DNA from: Bog-473 sp963791455
Lineage (GTDB): Bacteria; Actinomycetota; Acidimicrobiia; Acidimicrobiales; RAAP-2
NCBI GenBank assembly: GCA_963791455.1
Contig: CAWBSM010000001.1
Coordinates: 558,001-622,000 of the forward strand
Direction: 5' to 3'
DNA: 64,000 nt
The notes under the pieces are model-generated. The model saw only the letters and a list, made by a program, of their open reading frames with translations, ran no database searches and was not told the origin of the DNA. Shown here piece after piece: positions 17,227 to 25,333 of this stretch; position 1 is the first letter of the stretch; the number at the start of each line of letters is the position of its first letter. The position numbers and the translations under genes were made by a program.

Positions 17227-19244
17227 CAGATCGCCCCCCCCTCCGGCTCGAGGACGTCGTCGTCCAGGCCGAGGTCCTCGGTCCCTTCTGCGGCAATCTC
17301 GTCCGCCTGCTCTTCGCTCGCGGCCTGGGCCAGCACCTCGGCGTAGAGCGGGGTGGTGGCGAGGAGCTCGGCGTGGGTCCCGTCGGCCACGACGCGACCG
17401 TGGTCGAGCAGCACCACACGGTCGGCCAGGCTGATGGTCGAGAGGCGGTGGGCGATGATCAGAGTGGTCCGTCCCTCCATGAGGACGCGCAGCGACGTGT
17501 GGATCCGCTGCTCGACCTTCACGTCGATGGCGCTCGTGGCGTCGTCGAGGATGAGGATGGGCGGGTTCACCAGCAGGGCGCGGGCGATGGCGATGCGCTG
17601 CCGCTGCCCGCCCGAGAGGGTGTAGCCCCGCTCCCCGACCACCGTGTCGTACCCGTCGGAGAGCCGCTCGATGAAGCCGGCTGCGCCGGCCGCCTCGGCC
17701 GCGGCCACCACCTCCTCCATGGAGGCGTCGGGCCGGCCGTAGGCGATGTTGTCCCGGATCGAGACCGAGAAGAGGAACGGCTCGTCGAGGACGATGCCGA
17801 TGTTGGCCCGCAGGCTGGTCAGCGTGAGGTCGCGCACGTCGTGTCCGTCGACGCGCACCGTCCCGCCGGTGGCGTCGTAGAAGCGGGCCAGGACGCGGGC
17901 CACGGTGGACTTGCCGCTCCCCGTCCGTCCGACCAGCGCGACGGTCTCCCCGGGGCGCAGGTGGAGGTTGAGGTCGTGCAGGATGTCGCGCCGGCTGTCG
18001 TCCTCATCGCCGGGCTTGGACAGCATGCTGTCCCCTGCGTAGGCGAAGCTGACCCGGTCGAACTCGACGTCGCCCTCGCTGTCGACCAGGTCGACCGCAC
18101 CCGGCCGGTCGACGATGGTCGGCTGCTCGTCGAGGATCTCATAGATGCGCCCGGCCGATGCCGAAGCACGCTGGCCCATCATGATGAGCATTCCGAGCAT
18201 CATGAACGGGGCCTGCATCATCACGAGGTAGAGGTTGAACGAGACGATGGACGCCACCGGAAGGTGGTCGTGGATCACCAGCCACCCGCCGACGAGCAGC
18301 ACGAACACGAGGCCGACCTGGGAGAGGTTTTGCACCAGGGGTGCAAAGCGGGCCCTCAGGTCTGCATCCTTGATGTAGCTCCACTGGACCCGGTCGGCCG
18401 CTGTCGCCAGCTGGCGCAGCTGCTGCTGCTCGGCGGCGAAACTGCGCACCACACGCACACCGTTCACGTTCTCGTCTACGACCGTCGCCACTTCGGCCAG
18501 GCGGGACTGGATCAGCCAGGAGACCGGGAAGAGGCTCTGGCGCATCTTGACGCCCACGACGTAGATGAACGGCATCGAGGCCATGGCCACGAAGGCCAGG
18601 GGGACGCTGATGGAGAGCATGAAGCAGAAGGCGACGATCGCGATGGAGCACTGGACGAGGATCATGGGCGCGAAGGTCAGATACATCTGCACGGAGCGGA
18701 TGTCCGAATTGGCCCGCGAGATCAGCTGCCCCGACTGCACGCGGTCGTAGAAGGGGAACGACATCCGAGTGAAGTGTTCGTAGAGGATGTTGCGCAGGTC
18801 GAACTCGATGGAATAGGCCATCGTGTACAAGTTGGTGCGGGAGATGTAGCCGAAGATCCCGGTGAACAGCGCCAGCACGCCGATCAACTCGACGTAGCCG
18901 TGCAGCGGGTGCGTGCGCAGGATCAGCGCGTTCGTGATGGCCTCCTGCAGGATCTTGGGGATCCACACCTGGATGATCAGGCCCAGGAACGAGAAGATCA
19001 GGGCGCTGAAGAACTGCACCTTGTGCGCCATGACGATGGGCTTGGCGCGGTTGATCCAGGACTTGGACCGGTCCGGGTCGACGGTCGCTTTCGGGGCGAC
19101 GTAGCTGCTGGTGACGCCCATGGGCACGTAGGCCGCCAACGGCAGCCCGCGCGTCGTTTGCGTGGCCGTCGCCACGTTCCCGTTCCCATCCCCGGGCGCG
19201 GGCTGGGGCGACGCCTGGTCGAGGCGATCCTCGGTCTTGCTCAC
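17226..19244 (-). CDS. ABC exporter half-transporter, degenerate-site subunit
   Basis: A 672-residue TMD-NBD half-transporter. Six helices lie at about 60-350. The ATPase domain has Walker A GRTGSGKST, signature LSGGQRQRIAIARALL, and Walker B ILILDDATSAID near residue 563. The residue after the Walker B Asp is Asp instead of the catalytic Glu, the substitution found in the degenerate site of heterodimeric exporters such as TM287/288. The C-terminus is acidic (TEDLGLDDDVLEPEGG). GTG 19244 overlaps the MarR gene TGA (GTGA). Regulator, degenerate subunit and canonical subunit thus form one coupled operon. Confidence 0.85.
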   Translation of the reverse strand: MSKTEDRLDQASPQPAPGDGNGNVATATQTTRGLPLAAYVPMGVTSSYVAPKATVDPDRSKSWINRAKPIVMAHKVQFFSALIFSFLGLIIQVWIPKILQEAITNALILRTHPLHGYVELIGVLALFTGIFGYISRTNLYTMAYSIEFDLRNILYEHFTRMSFPFYDRVQSGQLISRANSDIRSVQMYLTFAPMILVQCSIAIVAFCFMLSISVPLAFVAMASMPFIYVVGVKMRQSLFPVSWLIQSRLAEVATVVDENVNGVRVVRSFAAEQQQLRQLATAADRVQWSYIKDADLRARFAPLVQNLSQVGLVFVLLVGGWLVIHDHLPVASIVSFNLYLVMMQAPFMMLGMLIMMGQRASASAGRIYEILDEQPTIVDRPGAVDLVDSEGDVEFDRVSFAYAGDSMLSKPGDEDDSRRDILHDLNLHLRPGETVALVGRTGSGKSTVARVLARFYDATGGTVRVDGHDVRDLTLTSLRANIGIVLDEPFLFSVSIRDNIAYGRPDASMEEVVAAAEAAGAAGFIERLSDGYDTVVGERGYTLSGGQRQRIAIARALLVNPPILILDDATSAIDVKVEQRIHTSLRVLMEGRTTLIIAHRLSTISLADRVVLLDHGRVVADGTHAELLATTPLYAEVLAQAASEEQADEIAAEGTEDLGLDDDVLEPEGGAI

Positions 19245-19819
19245 CGGGCCTTGCCCTCCGCCGCCCTGGCCTCGTCGACCGGTGCGGGGCGAGGCCCCTG
19301 CCGGGATTCGCCCATCGCCCGCGCCCAGAGCTCGAGCGAGCGCAGCGCCATCGCCTCCTCCTTGTCGGGCAGGTAGCCCGCGATGGCAACGAGGTAGTCG
19401 TCCACGGCGCGATCGGCCGCGCCAAGGGTACGGGTGCCCTCGGCGGTGAGACGCAACGCGACACGACGGCGGTCGGTGTCCTCCTGGCGACGGTCCACCA
19501 GGCCGCGGGCGACCAGGCCGTCGACCAGGGCCGTGATGGAGGGGCGTCGCACGGCGAGCCGGTCGGCCAACCCGGAGGCGGCCGCGGACCCTTCGGCCAG
19601 GATCCCGAGCACCCGGTACTGAGGCAGCGTCAAGTCGACCGTTGTCAGCGCCACCTCGACTCGCTTGGAGAGCCAGGCCGCCACGCGGCCGTACGTCCCC
19701 AGCACGGGGGGCGCGCCGGTCATGGCGCCCGATTTGGCGCTCGCCTGGGCTTTCGCGCCTGCTTTCGAGCGTGCGACCGCGTCGGTAGGTGGTGAGGTCA
19801 CAGACACTTCGACCATCAT
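19241..19819 (-). CDS. MarR-family transcriptional regulator
   Basis: About 192 residues. A disordered Ala/Lys-rich leader (1-45) is followed by a MarR winged helix. The core contains LTLPQYRVLGILAEGSAAAS, the recognition helix region RLAVRRPSITALVDGLVARG and the wing DRRQEDTDRRRVALRLTAEG. ATG 19819 or the adjacent ATG 19816 is the likely start; upstream in-frame sequence lacks homology and would cross the operator palindrome. The gene is first in the operon with the two ABC subunits and sits directly downstream of a perfect inverted repeat. It is most likely a ligand-released autorepressor of the exporter operon. Confidence 0.85.
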   Translation of the reverse strand: MMVEVSVTSPPTDAVARSKAGAKAQASAKSGAMTGAPPVLGTYGRVAAWLSKRVEVALTTVDLTLPQYRVLGILAEGSAAASGLADRLAVRRPSITALVDGLVARGLVDRRQEDTDRRRVALRLTAEGTRTLGAADRAVDDYLVAIAGYLPDKEEAMALRSLELWARAMGESRQGPRPAPVDEARAAEGKAR

Positions 19820-19821
19820 AC

Positions 19822-19838
19822 AGTTAGAAGGGCTAACT
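19822..19838. promoter_or_regulatory. Probable MarR operator palindrome
   Basis: AGTTAG at 19822-19827 and CTAACT at 19833-19838 form a perfect 6-bp inverted repeat with a 5-bp spacer, beginning 3 bp upstream of the MarR start codon. Size, symmetry and position fit a MarR dimer site, and the TTAG...CTAA core resembles sites known for other MarR proteins. Binding would block transcription or translation initiation of the MarR-ABC-ABC operon. Confidence 0.65.
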
Positions 19839-19880
19839 ATGTGCGGCCGCGGTGTCCCCGGACATTGCCGGGTTCCGCCG

Positions 19881-20318
19881 CTACGAGCGGTTCTCCCATT
19901 CCGGATCGAGCTGGCGCAGGAACAGGTCGCAGCGCTGTTCTTCGTCGCTCTCCCCGATGGAGCCTGCCGCCAGCTTGAGCGCATGTAAGGACCGTAGGAA
20001 GCCTCGGTTGGACTCGTGACGCCAGCGGACGTAGCCCGAGCCACGCCAACCGGCCGCCCGCAGCGCATCGAGCCCGCGGTGGTAGCCCACCCGAGCGAAG
20101 GCGTAGCGCTCGATGGGGTGCTCGGACAATTCAGCCAGGTCCGCCCAGGCCTGGAGGCAGCGGGGGTCCTGCGCCGCCACGGCCGACACCGCCTCTCGAC
20201 GGCGGTCCGGCGGGAGAGACCGGGCCGCGTCGAGGGCGGCGGCGATGCCCGGGGTGAGGGGGTCGAGAACGGTCTCGGGGCTGCCGGACGTGAATTGGAC
20301 TGCATGCTCGGAGGTCAC
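19881..20318 (-). CDS. DUF3151 family protein
   Basis: A 145-residue soluble protein of an uncharacterised family restricted, as far as I know, to actinobacteria. Recognisable elements are the helical middle part ERYAFARVGYHRGLDALRAA and the strongly conserved segment GWRGSGYVRWRHESNRGFLR followed by LHALKLAAGSIGESDEEQRC. GTG 20318 (VTSEHAVQF) is the likely start; a longer frame upstream is Pro/Arg-rich and lacks similarity. The gene is divergent from the thioesterase at 20415 and upstream of the MarR operon on the same strand. The function is unknown. Confidence 0.72.
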   Translation of the reverse strand: MTSEHAVQFTSGSPETVLDPLTPGIAAALDAARSLPPDRRREAVSAVAAQDPRCLQAWADLAELSEHPIERYAFARVGYHRGLDALRAAGWRGSGYVRWRHESNRGFLRSLHALKLAAGSIGESDEEQRCDLFLRQLDPEWENRS

Positions 20319-20414
20319 CCGGTCAATGCTAGGAGGGCGCACCGGCGAACGGTCGGGCGGCGAAGGCGGCACCCGGAATGTCGCCGGGCGAAAGCCCGGC
20401 GGTACTGTCGCGCC

Positions 20415-21212
20415 GTGCTGACCCCCGACGCGCTGCCGGAGTCGTTCGAGCTCCACCCCGGCCTACGAGGACGGCTCTCCGAGGCGAAGGAGTTGGCCGA
20501 CGTGCTGCGCCGCCTGATCCGCCTCTCGGTCAGCGCCGCGCCGAGCGCCGCCGAGACGTCTCGGCTGACGTCAGAGCTGGCCGCCGTGGCGGACGAGCTC
20601 GAGGCTTGTCTCCCCGAGCACCCGCTGCCCCGCTTCATCGCTCCTGACCTGAACGGCCCGCCGCGGGAGTTGCCGATCGGGGGGGCCATGCCCTACGACG
20701 TCGTCGTCGGTCCCTTCAACCCCCTAGCACTGCCGGTCGTCTTGGACTTCGAGCCGCCCAAGGCGCTGGGCCGGGCCGTTTTCGACGTCGCGTACGAGGG
20801 CGCGCCCGGCTGCGTGCACGGCGCCGTGCTCGCAGCCACCTTCGACATCGTGCTGACCGCGGCCAACGCCATCGAGGGTGCAACCGGGCCGACGGTGCGC
20901 CTGGCGCTGCGCTTCCTCCGCCCCACCCTCACCAGCGTCGAGGCCGTCTTCGAGGGTTGGGTCACCGGCGTGACAGACCGGCGTGTCTTCAGCAAGGGTC
21001 GCATCGTGCAGGACGGCATCGTGACCGTCGAGGCCGAGGGCGAGTTCGCCATCTTCAACAACCGAGACCTCGTCAACCGCATGGCCTCGAGCCGCTCCTC
21101 GGGAGTGAGCCACCCGGCGTCCGGCGGGGAGGCGGAGGCCCCCGGCCACGAGCAGAGGCGGACGGGCGGGGTGGCCGCCGCAGGCGGCGACGTGGTCCCG
21201 ACGGGGGAGTAG
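20415..21212 (+). CDS. PaaI-type hotdog thioesterase domain protein
   Basis: A 265-residue protein starting at GTG 20415. Residues 1-85 are helical and precede the hotdog domain. That domain contains GAPGCVHGAVLAATFDIVLT near 135-155, where the xGxVHGGxLA-like segment carries the usual active-site region, and LALRFLRPTLTSVEAVFEGW. The last 30 residues are low-complexity. Such proteins hydrolyse acyl-CoA thioesters in the cytoplasm. It lies 11 bp ahead of a second, unrelated hotdog thioesterase, so the two are probably co-transcribed. The acyl specificity is not readable. Confidence 0.72.
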   Translation: MLTPDALPESFELHPGLRGRLSEAKELADVLRRLIRLSVSAAPSAAETSRLTSELAAVADELEACLPEHPLPRFIAPDLNGPPRELPIGGAMPYDVVVGPFNPLALPVVLDFEPPKALGRAVFDVAYEGAPGCVHGAVLAATFDIVLTAANAIEGATGPTVRLALRFLRPTLTSVEAVFEGWVTGVTDRRVFSKGRIVQDGIVTVEAEGEFAIFNNRDLVNRMASSRSSGVSHPASGGEAEAPGHEQRRTGGVAAAGGDVVPTGE

Positions 21213-21223
21213 CGGGTCGCATC

Positions 21224-21682
21224 GTGCCCCGTCAGTCCCTGCAGCCCTCGCGGGACCCAGCTGACTACGAGTTTGTGCACCGCCTGCGGACCCGATTCGC
21301 CGAGACCGACGCCATGGGCGTCATCCATCACGCGGCATACCTGCCGTACCTCGAGGAGGCGCGGGTGGAGTATCTGCGGGCGATCGGCCGTCCTTACGAT
21401 GCAGTGCGCGCGGGGGAGGGCGATGACGAGGGCGCCGGCGGCCGGGACTTCGCGGTGCTCGAGGTGTTCGTCCAGTACCGCAAGCCGTTGCACTTCGACG
21501 ACGAGGTGGATGTGTCGCTGGTGATCGGCGCGGTCACCCGCACGACGTTCCAAATCGCCTACTTGGTGACGGCGGGTGGCGAGGCGCGGGCCACCGCCGT
21601 GACGGTGCACGGGTGTGTCGACGGACAAGGACGGCCGGCGCGGCTGCCCGCCTGGGTCTCGGAGGAGTTCGCGACGGCGTAG
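21224..21682 (+). CDS. YbgC/4HBT-type acyl-CoA thioesterase
   Basis: A 152-residue hotdog protein. The signature RTRFAETDAMGVIHHAAYLPYLEEARVE is visible as FAETDAMGVIHHAAYL, with the Asp of TDAMG and the His-Ala-Ala-Tyr active-site region of 4-hydroxybenzoyl-CoA thioesterase-like enzymes. FVQYRKPLHFDDEVDV follows. GTG 21224 gives a family-typical length. It follows the larger thioesterase by 11 bp, so a shared transcript is likely. The substrate is probably an acyl-CoA, of unknown type. Confidence 0.8.
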   Translation: MPRQSLQPSRDPADYEFVHRLRTRFAETDAMGVIHHAAYLPYLEEARVEYLRAIGRPYDAVRAGEGDDEGAGGRDFAVLEVFVQYRKPLHFDDEVDVSLVIGAVTRTTFQIAYLVTAGGEARATAVTVHGCVDGQGRPARLPAWVSEEFATA

Positions 21683-21729
21683 CCCAGAACTCGAGCGGTT
21701 GAACCGGGTTGACGTCCGTCCCGTTTTAT

Positions 21730-21745
21730 ATAACTATATGGTTAT
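21730..21745. promoter_or_regulatory. Probable operator palindrome overlapping the ArsR start codon
   Basis: ATAAC at 21730-21734 and GTTAT at 21741-21745 form a perfect inverted repeat around TATATG, in the AT-rich stretch just before the regulator gene. The ATG at 21738 lies inside the repeat, and no Shine-Dalgarno sequence is visible, which suggests leaderless transcription with an autoregulatory operator. Confidence 0.5.
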
Positions 21746-22130
21746 GCCGGCGGCCATGGCAGCACTGAGCGAGAGCGAGCTGGACCGGGCCTTTGGTGCG
21801 CTGTCGGACCCGACGAGGCGGGCGATCCTGGCCCGGCTGGCCGAAGCCGACGCCGGCGTGCTCGAGGTGGCGGCGCCGTTCCCCATGAGCCAACCCGCGA
21901 TCACCAAGCATCTCGGGGTGCTCGAGGACGCAGGACTCATCTCGCGCCACCGTCTCGCCCGACAGCGCATGTGCCACCTCGAACCCCTGCGGCTCAAGCA
22001 GCTTTCGGACTGGGTCGGGTCGTACCGCGCATTCTGGGAGGAGAGCTTCCAACGCCTCGACGAGCTCCTCGAAGACCTCCAGGAATCACCGCGACAGCAA
22101 TCACAGGGAACAAAAGGAGAAGGAACGTGA
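21738..22130 (+). CDS. ArsR/SdpR-family winged-helix regulator
   Basis: About 130 residues. LDRAFGALSDPTRRAILARL is the classic first helix of SdpR-type ArsR regulators, followed by the recognition helix region PMSQPAITKHLGVLEDAGLI and wing RHRLARQRMCHLEP. No metal-binding CxC motif is present, so it is not a metal sensor. ATG 21738, 21744 and 21756 are all possible starts; homology begins after 21756. The stop overlaps the start of the SRPBCC gene (GTGA). Pairs of this regulator with an AHSA1-type SRPBCC protein are very common in actinobacteria, and the regulator probably controls its own operon. Confidence 0.85.
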   Translation: MVMPAAMAALSESELDRAFGALSDPTRRAILARLAEADAGVLEVAAPFPMSQPAITKHLGVLEDAGLISRHRLARQRMCHLEPLRLKQLSDWVGSYRAFWEESFQRLDELLEDLQESPRQQSQGTKGEGT

Positions 22131-22636
22131 CCATGACCACCGCCGAGACCGAGATCACCACACCAACGGATGAGCCCCTCATCACCATGCGCCGGTTCTT
22201 CAAGGCGCCGCCCGAATTGGTCTACCGCGCCTGCACGGAGGGCGAGTACCTCCGACGCTGGTGGGGACCCCGGCGCCTGGAGGTGTCCGAGTGCGAGATC
22301 GATCTCCGCGTCGGCGGCACGTGGCGGATCGTGCACCGCGCCCCCGACGGGATGGAGTTCGCCTTCCACGGGGAGTTTCTGGAGCTGGACCCGCCGCATC
22401 GTCGGGTCGGCACCTTCGTCTTCGAGGGAGCGCCCGAGCACCAGGCGGTCGAGGCTCTCGTGCTCGAGGCGGTCGACGGCGGGACGTTGCTTACTTCGAC
22501 GACGCGGCACAGCTCCGTCGAAGCACGCGACATGCACGTCGCCAACGGCATGGAGCAGGGGATGATCGAGTCCAACGAGCGCCTCGGGGAGCTGTTGGCC
22601 TCGCTGCAGTCAGAGACCGGAGAGGCCCGGTCGTGA
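22127..22636 (+). CDS. SRPBCC (AHSA1/CalC-type) ligand-binding protein
   Basis: About 169 residues of the START-like helix-grip fold. Visible elements are RRFFKAPPELVYRACTEGEY with YLRRWWGPR, the GGTWRIVHRAPDG strand pair and the C-terminal long helix NGMEQGMIESNERLGELLAS. These proteins hold hydrophobic ligands in a deep cavity. The role of those paired with ArsR regulators is largely unknown. GTG 22127 overlaps the regulator stop; ATG 22133 two codons on is equally well served by the AAGGAGAAGGAA ribosome-binding sequence. Confidence 0.82.
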   Translation: MTMTTAETEITTPTDEPLITMRRFFKAPPELVYRACTEGEYLRRWWGPRRLEVSECEIDLRVGGTWRIVHRAPDGMEFAFHGEFLELDPPHRRVGTFVFEGAPEHQAVEALVLEAVDGGTLLTSTTRHSSVEARDMHVANGMEQGMIESNERLGELLASLQSETGEARS

Positions 22637-22718
22637 CCATCTCGTCGAGTCCGGCGCCGTGACGCAGCTTCGTCATTGTCCGCGATATCTCGCCTCCCCA
22701 CGCGGGTGACCGTGTGGT

Positions 22719-23216
22719 CTACGCCGGGTGGCCCGGGTGCAACCGCGGGGCGTGCCGGTAGCTGAGGAGCCCAGCGTGGCCGCCGGTCACCGCGCGCACG
22801 GCCCGCATCAAGAAGGCCTCGTGGTCGCCGACTGAGAAGTGGCCGAGAATCTGGCCCTCCATGCTCACCGCAGAGTCGACCAGCAGGGGTGCCCCGGTCG
22901 AGCCCAGGCGCCAGTCGACCGAGGCGAACTTGTCCACCAGGTCGCCCGTCTCCTCACCGAAGAGGCGGGCCAGGTCGACCTGGTCTTCACCCAGCAAGTG
23001 GAGTCCCATGCCCGACGAACGTTCAGCAACGGGAAACGTGTGGTTGACCTTGGAGACGCAGACGAGGAAGTTGGGTGGGGCGATGCTGCACTGGGTCACG
23101 AACCCGGCCAGGCAGCCACTCATCTCGGCATCGGCTGCCCGGACCGTGATGACGTAGAAGGGAAAGTCGACCCGATCGAGGAAGGCTGAGAGATCGTCCA
23201 TCGGCCAGTCGTTCAC
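22719..23216 (-). CDS. Flavin reductase-like FMN-binding protein
   Basis: A 165-residue protein of the flavin_reductase-like (split-barrel FMN-binding) family. The segment GCLAGFVTQCSIAPPNFLVCVSKVNHTF matches the region where these proteins bind FMN phosphate and isoalloxazine (FVTQCSIAPPNFLVCVSKVN), and EGQILGHFSVGDHEAFLMRA is the conserved C-terminal strand. The family supplies reduced flavin to monooxygenases or acts as an oxidoreductase itself. It is divergent from the MFS pump gene with a 183-bp spacer. No partner monooxygenase lies nearby. Confidence 0.75.
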   Translation of the reverse strand: MNDWPMDDLSAFLDRVDFPFYVITVRAADAEMSGCLAGFVTQCSIAPPNFLVCVSKVNHTFPVAERSSGMGLHLLGEDQVDLARLFGEETGDLVDKFASVDWRLGSTGAPLLVDSAVSMEGQILGHFSVGDHEAFLMRAVRAVTGGHAGLLSYRHAPRLHPGHPA

Positions 23217-23399
23217 CCGTTCCTCCGGTTGCGTGCCCCATCCGGCCTCCCGGAAGCCACCGCCCGCCCTCGAGGTCCCAACGGGTCAGCCTCATCCGGC
23301 CGAAGGCTGCACCCCGCAAGCACACCGTTGCAGGGGCGACCACTCTCCTGGCCCCTGTTGGGGATTCCATTACCCCTTGGGCGGGTAGGCAAAACTCCT

Positions 23400-25082
23400 A
23401 TGCATGAACAGCGCGCTCGAGCGGCCCGGAGCCGGACCACAGTGGGCGGGTCATCCTTGCTGACCCGAGGAGTCGACGGGCCGAGCGCGGCCGAGGGCGC
23501 TCCTCCCGGCCTGGAGATCAAGAGGGGGGGCCTGGGCTCCCCGGCTCAAGCCCTCGCCTTGGCGACCCTGTGCGGCGTCCTCTTCCTGACGTTCCTCGAC
23601 AACACGATCGTGAGCGTCGGGCTGGCCAACGTTCAGAGCGACCTTCACGCCGGCGTCACGTCGCTGCAGTGGGTGGTCAACGGGTACGCATTGACCTTCG
23701 CCAGCTTCATGCTCGCGGCGGGGATGCTGGGCGACATCCTCGGCCGCAAGCGCATCATGCTGACCGGGGTCGCCATCTTCTGCGCTGGATCCGTGGTGGC
23801 CGCGCTGGCGAGCAACGTCGACTGGTTGGTTGCCGGGCGCGTGATCATGGGTGTCGGGGCTGCCGCCAGCGAGCCGGGCACGCTGTCCATCATCCGCCAC
23901 GTCTATCCAGACCGCGAGACCCGGGCAGACGCGATTGGTGTCTGGGCGGCCGTCTCGGGGCTCGCCCTTGCCCTCGGTCCGGTCATCGGAGGCGCCCTCG
24001 TGGGGTTCTCGAGCTGGCGGGCGATCTTCTGGTTCAATCTCGGCTTCGGCGCCCTAGCGTTCGTCCTGGCTGCCGTCGCCGTCCCCGAAACATCGGACCG
24101 CCAGGGTCGAAGCATCGACGGGCTCGGGTTCATCTTCGGTGCGGCCTCTCTGGCCTGCCTGTCGTTCGCAGTGATCCAGGGTGAGGTCTCGGGCTACACC
24201 GCGCCGTGGATCGTGACGCTGTTCGTCCTGTGCGGCGTGTTCGCTGTCGCGTTCGTTGTCACGGAGCGCAGGGTGAAGAGCCCCATGCTCGACCTCACCA
24301 TGTTCCGCCGGCCGCCCTTCGCCGGGTCCAATTTCGTGGCCTTTGTCGCATATTTCGGAACGTTCTCCATCTTCTTTTTCACGGCCCTGTACCTTCAGGT
24401 CGTCGTCGGTGCATCCGCGTATCAGACCGCGGTCGACTTCCTGCCGATGGCCGCCGGACTGATCATCGTCTCGGCCCTGACCGGACCGCTCGTAGCCCGG
24501 GTCGGACCGCGGGGACCGATGACGATCGGCTGCTTGTTGGCCGGCGGTGGCATCCTCTTGGCGAGCGCCGTGCTCGGACCCCACGTCAGCTTCGCCACGC
24601 TCGGCTGGGTGCTCCCCATCGCGGGCATCGGCATCGGCATGCTGCTGGTTCCTGTGACATCGGTGCCCCTCACGGTCGTCCCGCCGCAGCGCTCCGGCAT
24701 GGCTGCGTCGGCCACCAACACCAGTCGGGAGATGGGCGCCGTGTTCGGAGTGGCGATCTTGGGCGCCATCGTCAACGCCAAGCTCACCGGAGACCTCGCG
24801 GCTCGCCTCAAGGCGATTGGGATCCCCCCGAACTTCCAGAGCCTGGTCGAGCACGCCATCCAGACCGGGGGTGCGTCCAGCGGTGGCGCGGCGTCCAGTG
24901 CTGAACACTCGAAGAACGAGGCGGTCGCCCGCATCGCCACCAAGGTGGTCAACGCGGCCTACGACGCGTTCGGCTCGGGTCTTCACGAAGCACTCGTGCT
25001 GTCCGGCGGACTCATCCTGGCCGGGGCCGTCGTCGCCGCGCTGACCATCCACCGTCCGCGAGGGGAGACCTTCGAGGTCTGA
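23400..25082 (+). CDS. DHA2-family MFS efflux transporter
   Basis: A 560-residue protein with about 14 membrane helices. Motif A-type sequence GMLGDILGRKRIMLTGV lies between helices 2 and 3, and the DHA2 motif C-like GPVIGGALVGFSSWRAIFWFN is in helix 5. LDNTIVSVGLANVQSDL in helix 1 carries the family Asp-Asn-Thr-Ile-Val motif (motif D1). These are proton-driven multidrug or antibiotic exporters (EmrB/QacA type). ATG 23400 begins a 55-residue hydrophilic N-terminal tail. Divergent orientation to the flavin reductase suggests a shared control region, but no regulator gene is adjacent. Confidence 0.85.
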   Translation: MHEQRARAARSRTTVGGSSLLTRGVDGPSAAEGAPPGLEIKRGGLGSPAQALALATLCGVLFLTFLDNTIVSVGLANVQSDLHAGVTSLQWVVNGYALTFASFMLAAGMLGDILGRKRIMLTGVAIFCAGSVVAALASNVDWLVAGRVIMGVGAAASEPGTLSIIRHVYPDRETRADAIGVWAAVSGLALALGPVIGGALVGFSSWRAIFWFNLGFGALAFVLAAVAVPETSDRQGRSIDGLGFIFGAASLACLSFAVIQGEVSGYTAPWIVTLFVLCGVFAVAFVVTERRVKSPMLDLTMFRRPPFAGSNFVAFVAYFGTFSIFFFTALYLQVVVGASAYQTAVDFLPMAAGLIIVSALTGPLVARVGPRGPMTIGCLLAGGGILLASAVLGPHVSFATLGWVLPIAGIGIGMLLVPVTSVPLTVVPPQRSGMAASATNTSREMGAVFGVAILGAIVNAKLTGDLAARLKAIGIPPNFQSLVEHAIQTGGASSGGAASSAEHSKNEAVARIATKVVNAAYDAFGSGLHEALVLSGGLILAGAVVAALTIHRPRGETFEV

Positions 25083-25333
25083 GGTCGCGGTCCGCGCTCG
25101 GCCGGGTTCGCTGCAGCCGCGGAGGGAGGACACCGGGAGGACCTTGACGAGCGCGTTCTTCGTGACTCTGTCGGCCGATGAGGGCGGGCAGCGAGCGCAG
25201 ACCGGGGAGATATCGCACATTTTCGACAATCAGAACCGGACTTAAGTCCCACAGACATGCCGAGGGGTCCGTCAGATAATGAAATCCAGAGCGTCTGGGA
25301 ACGTGCGCCGCCGGAGCCACGAGGAGGAGCGCC

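Noticed and set aside
17202..19376. Long plus-strand open frame antisense to the ABC subunit
   Set aside because: The minus strand encodes an unmistakable ABC exporter; the plus-strand product is low-complexity and lacks any family motif.
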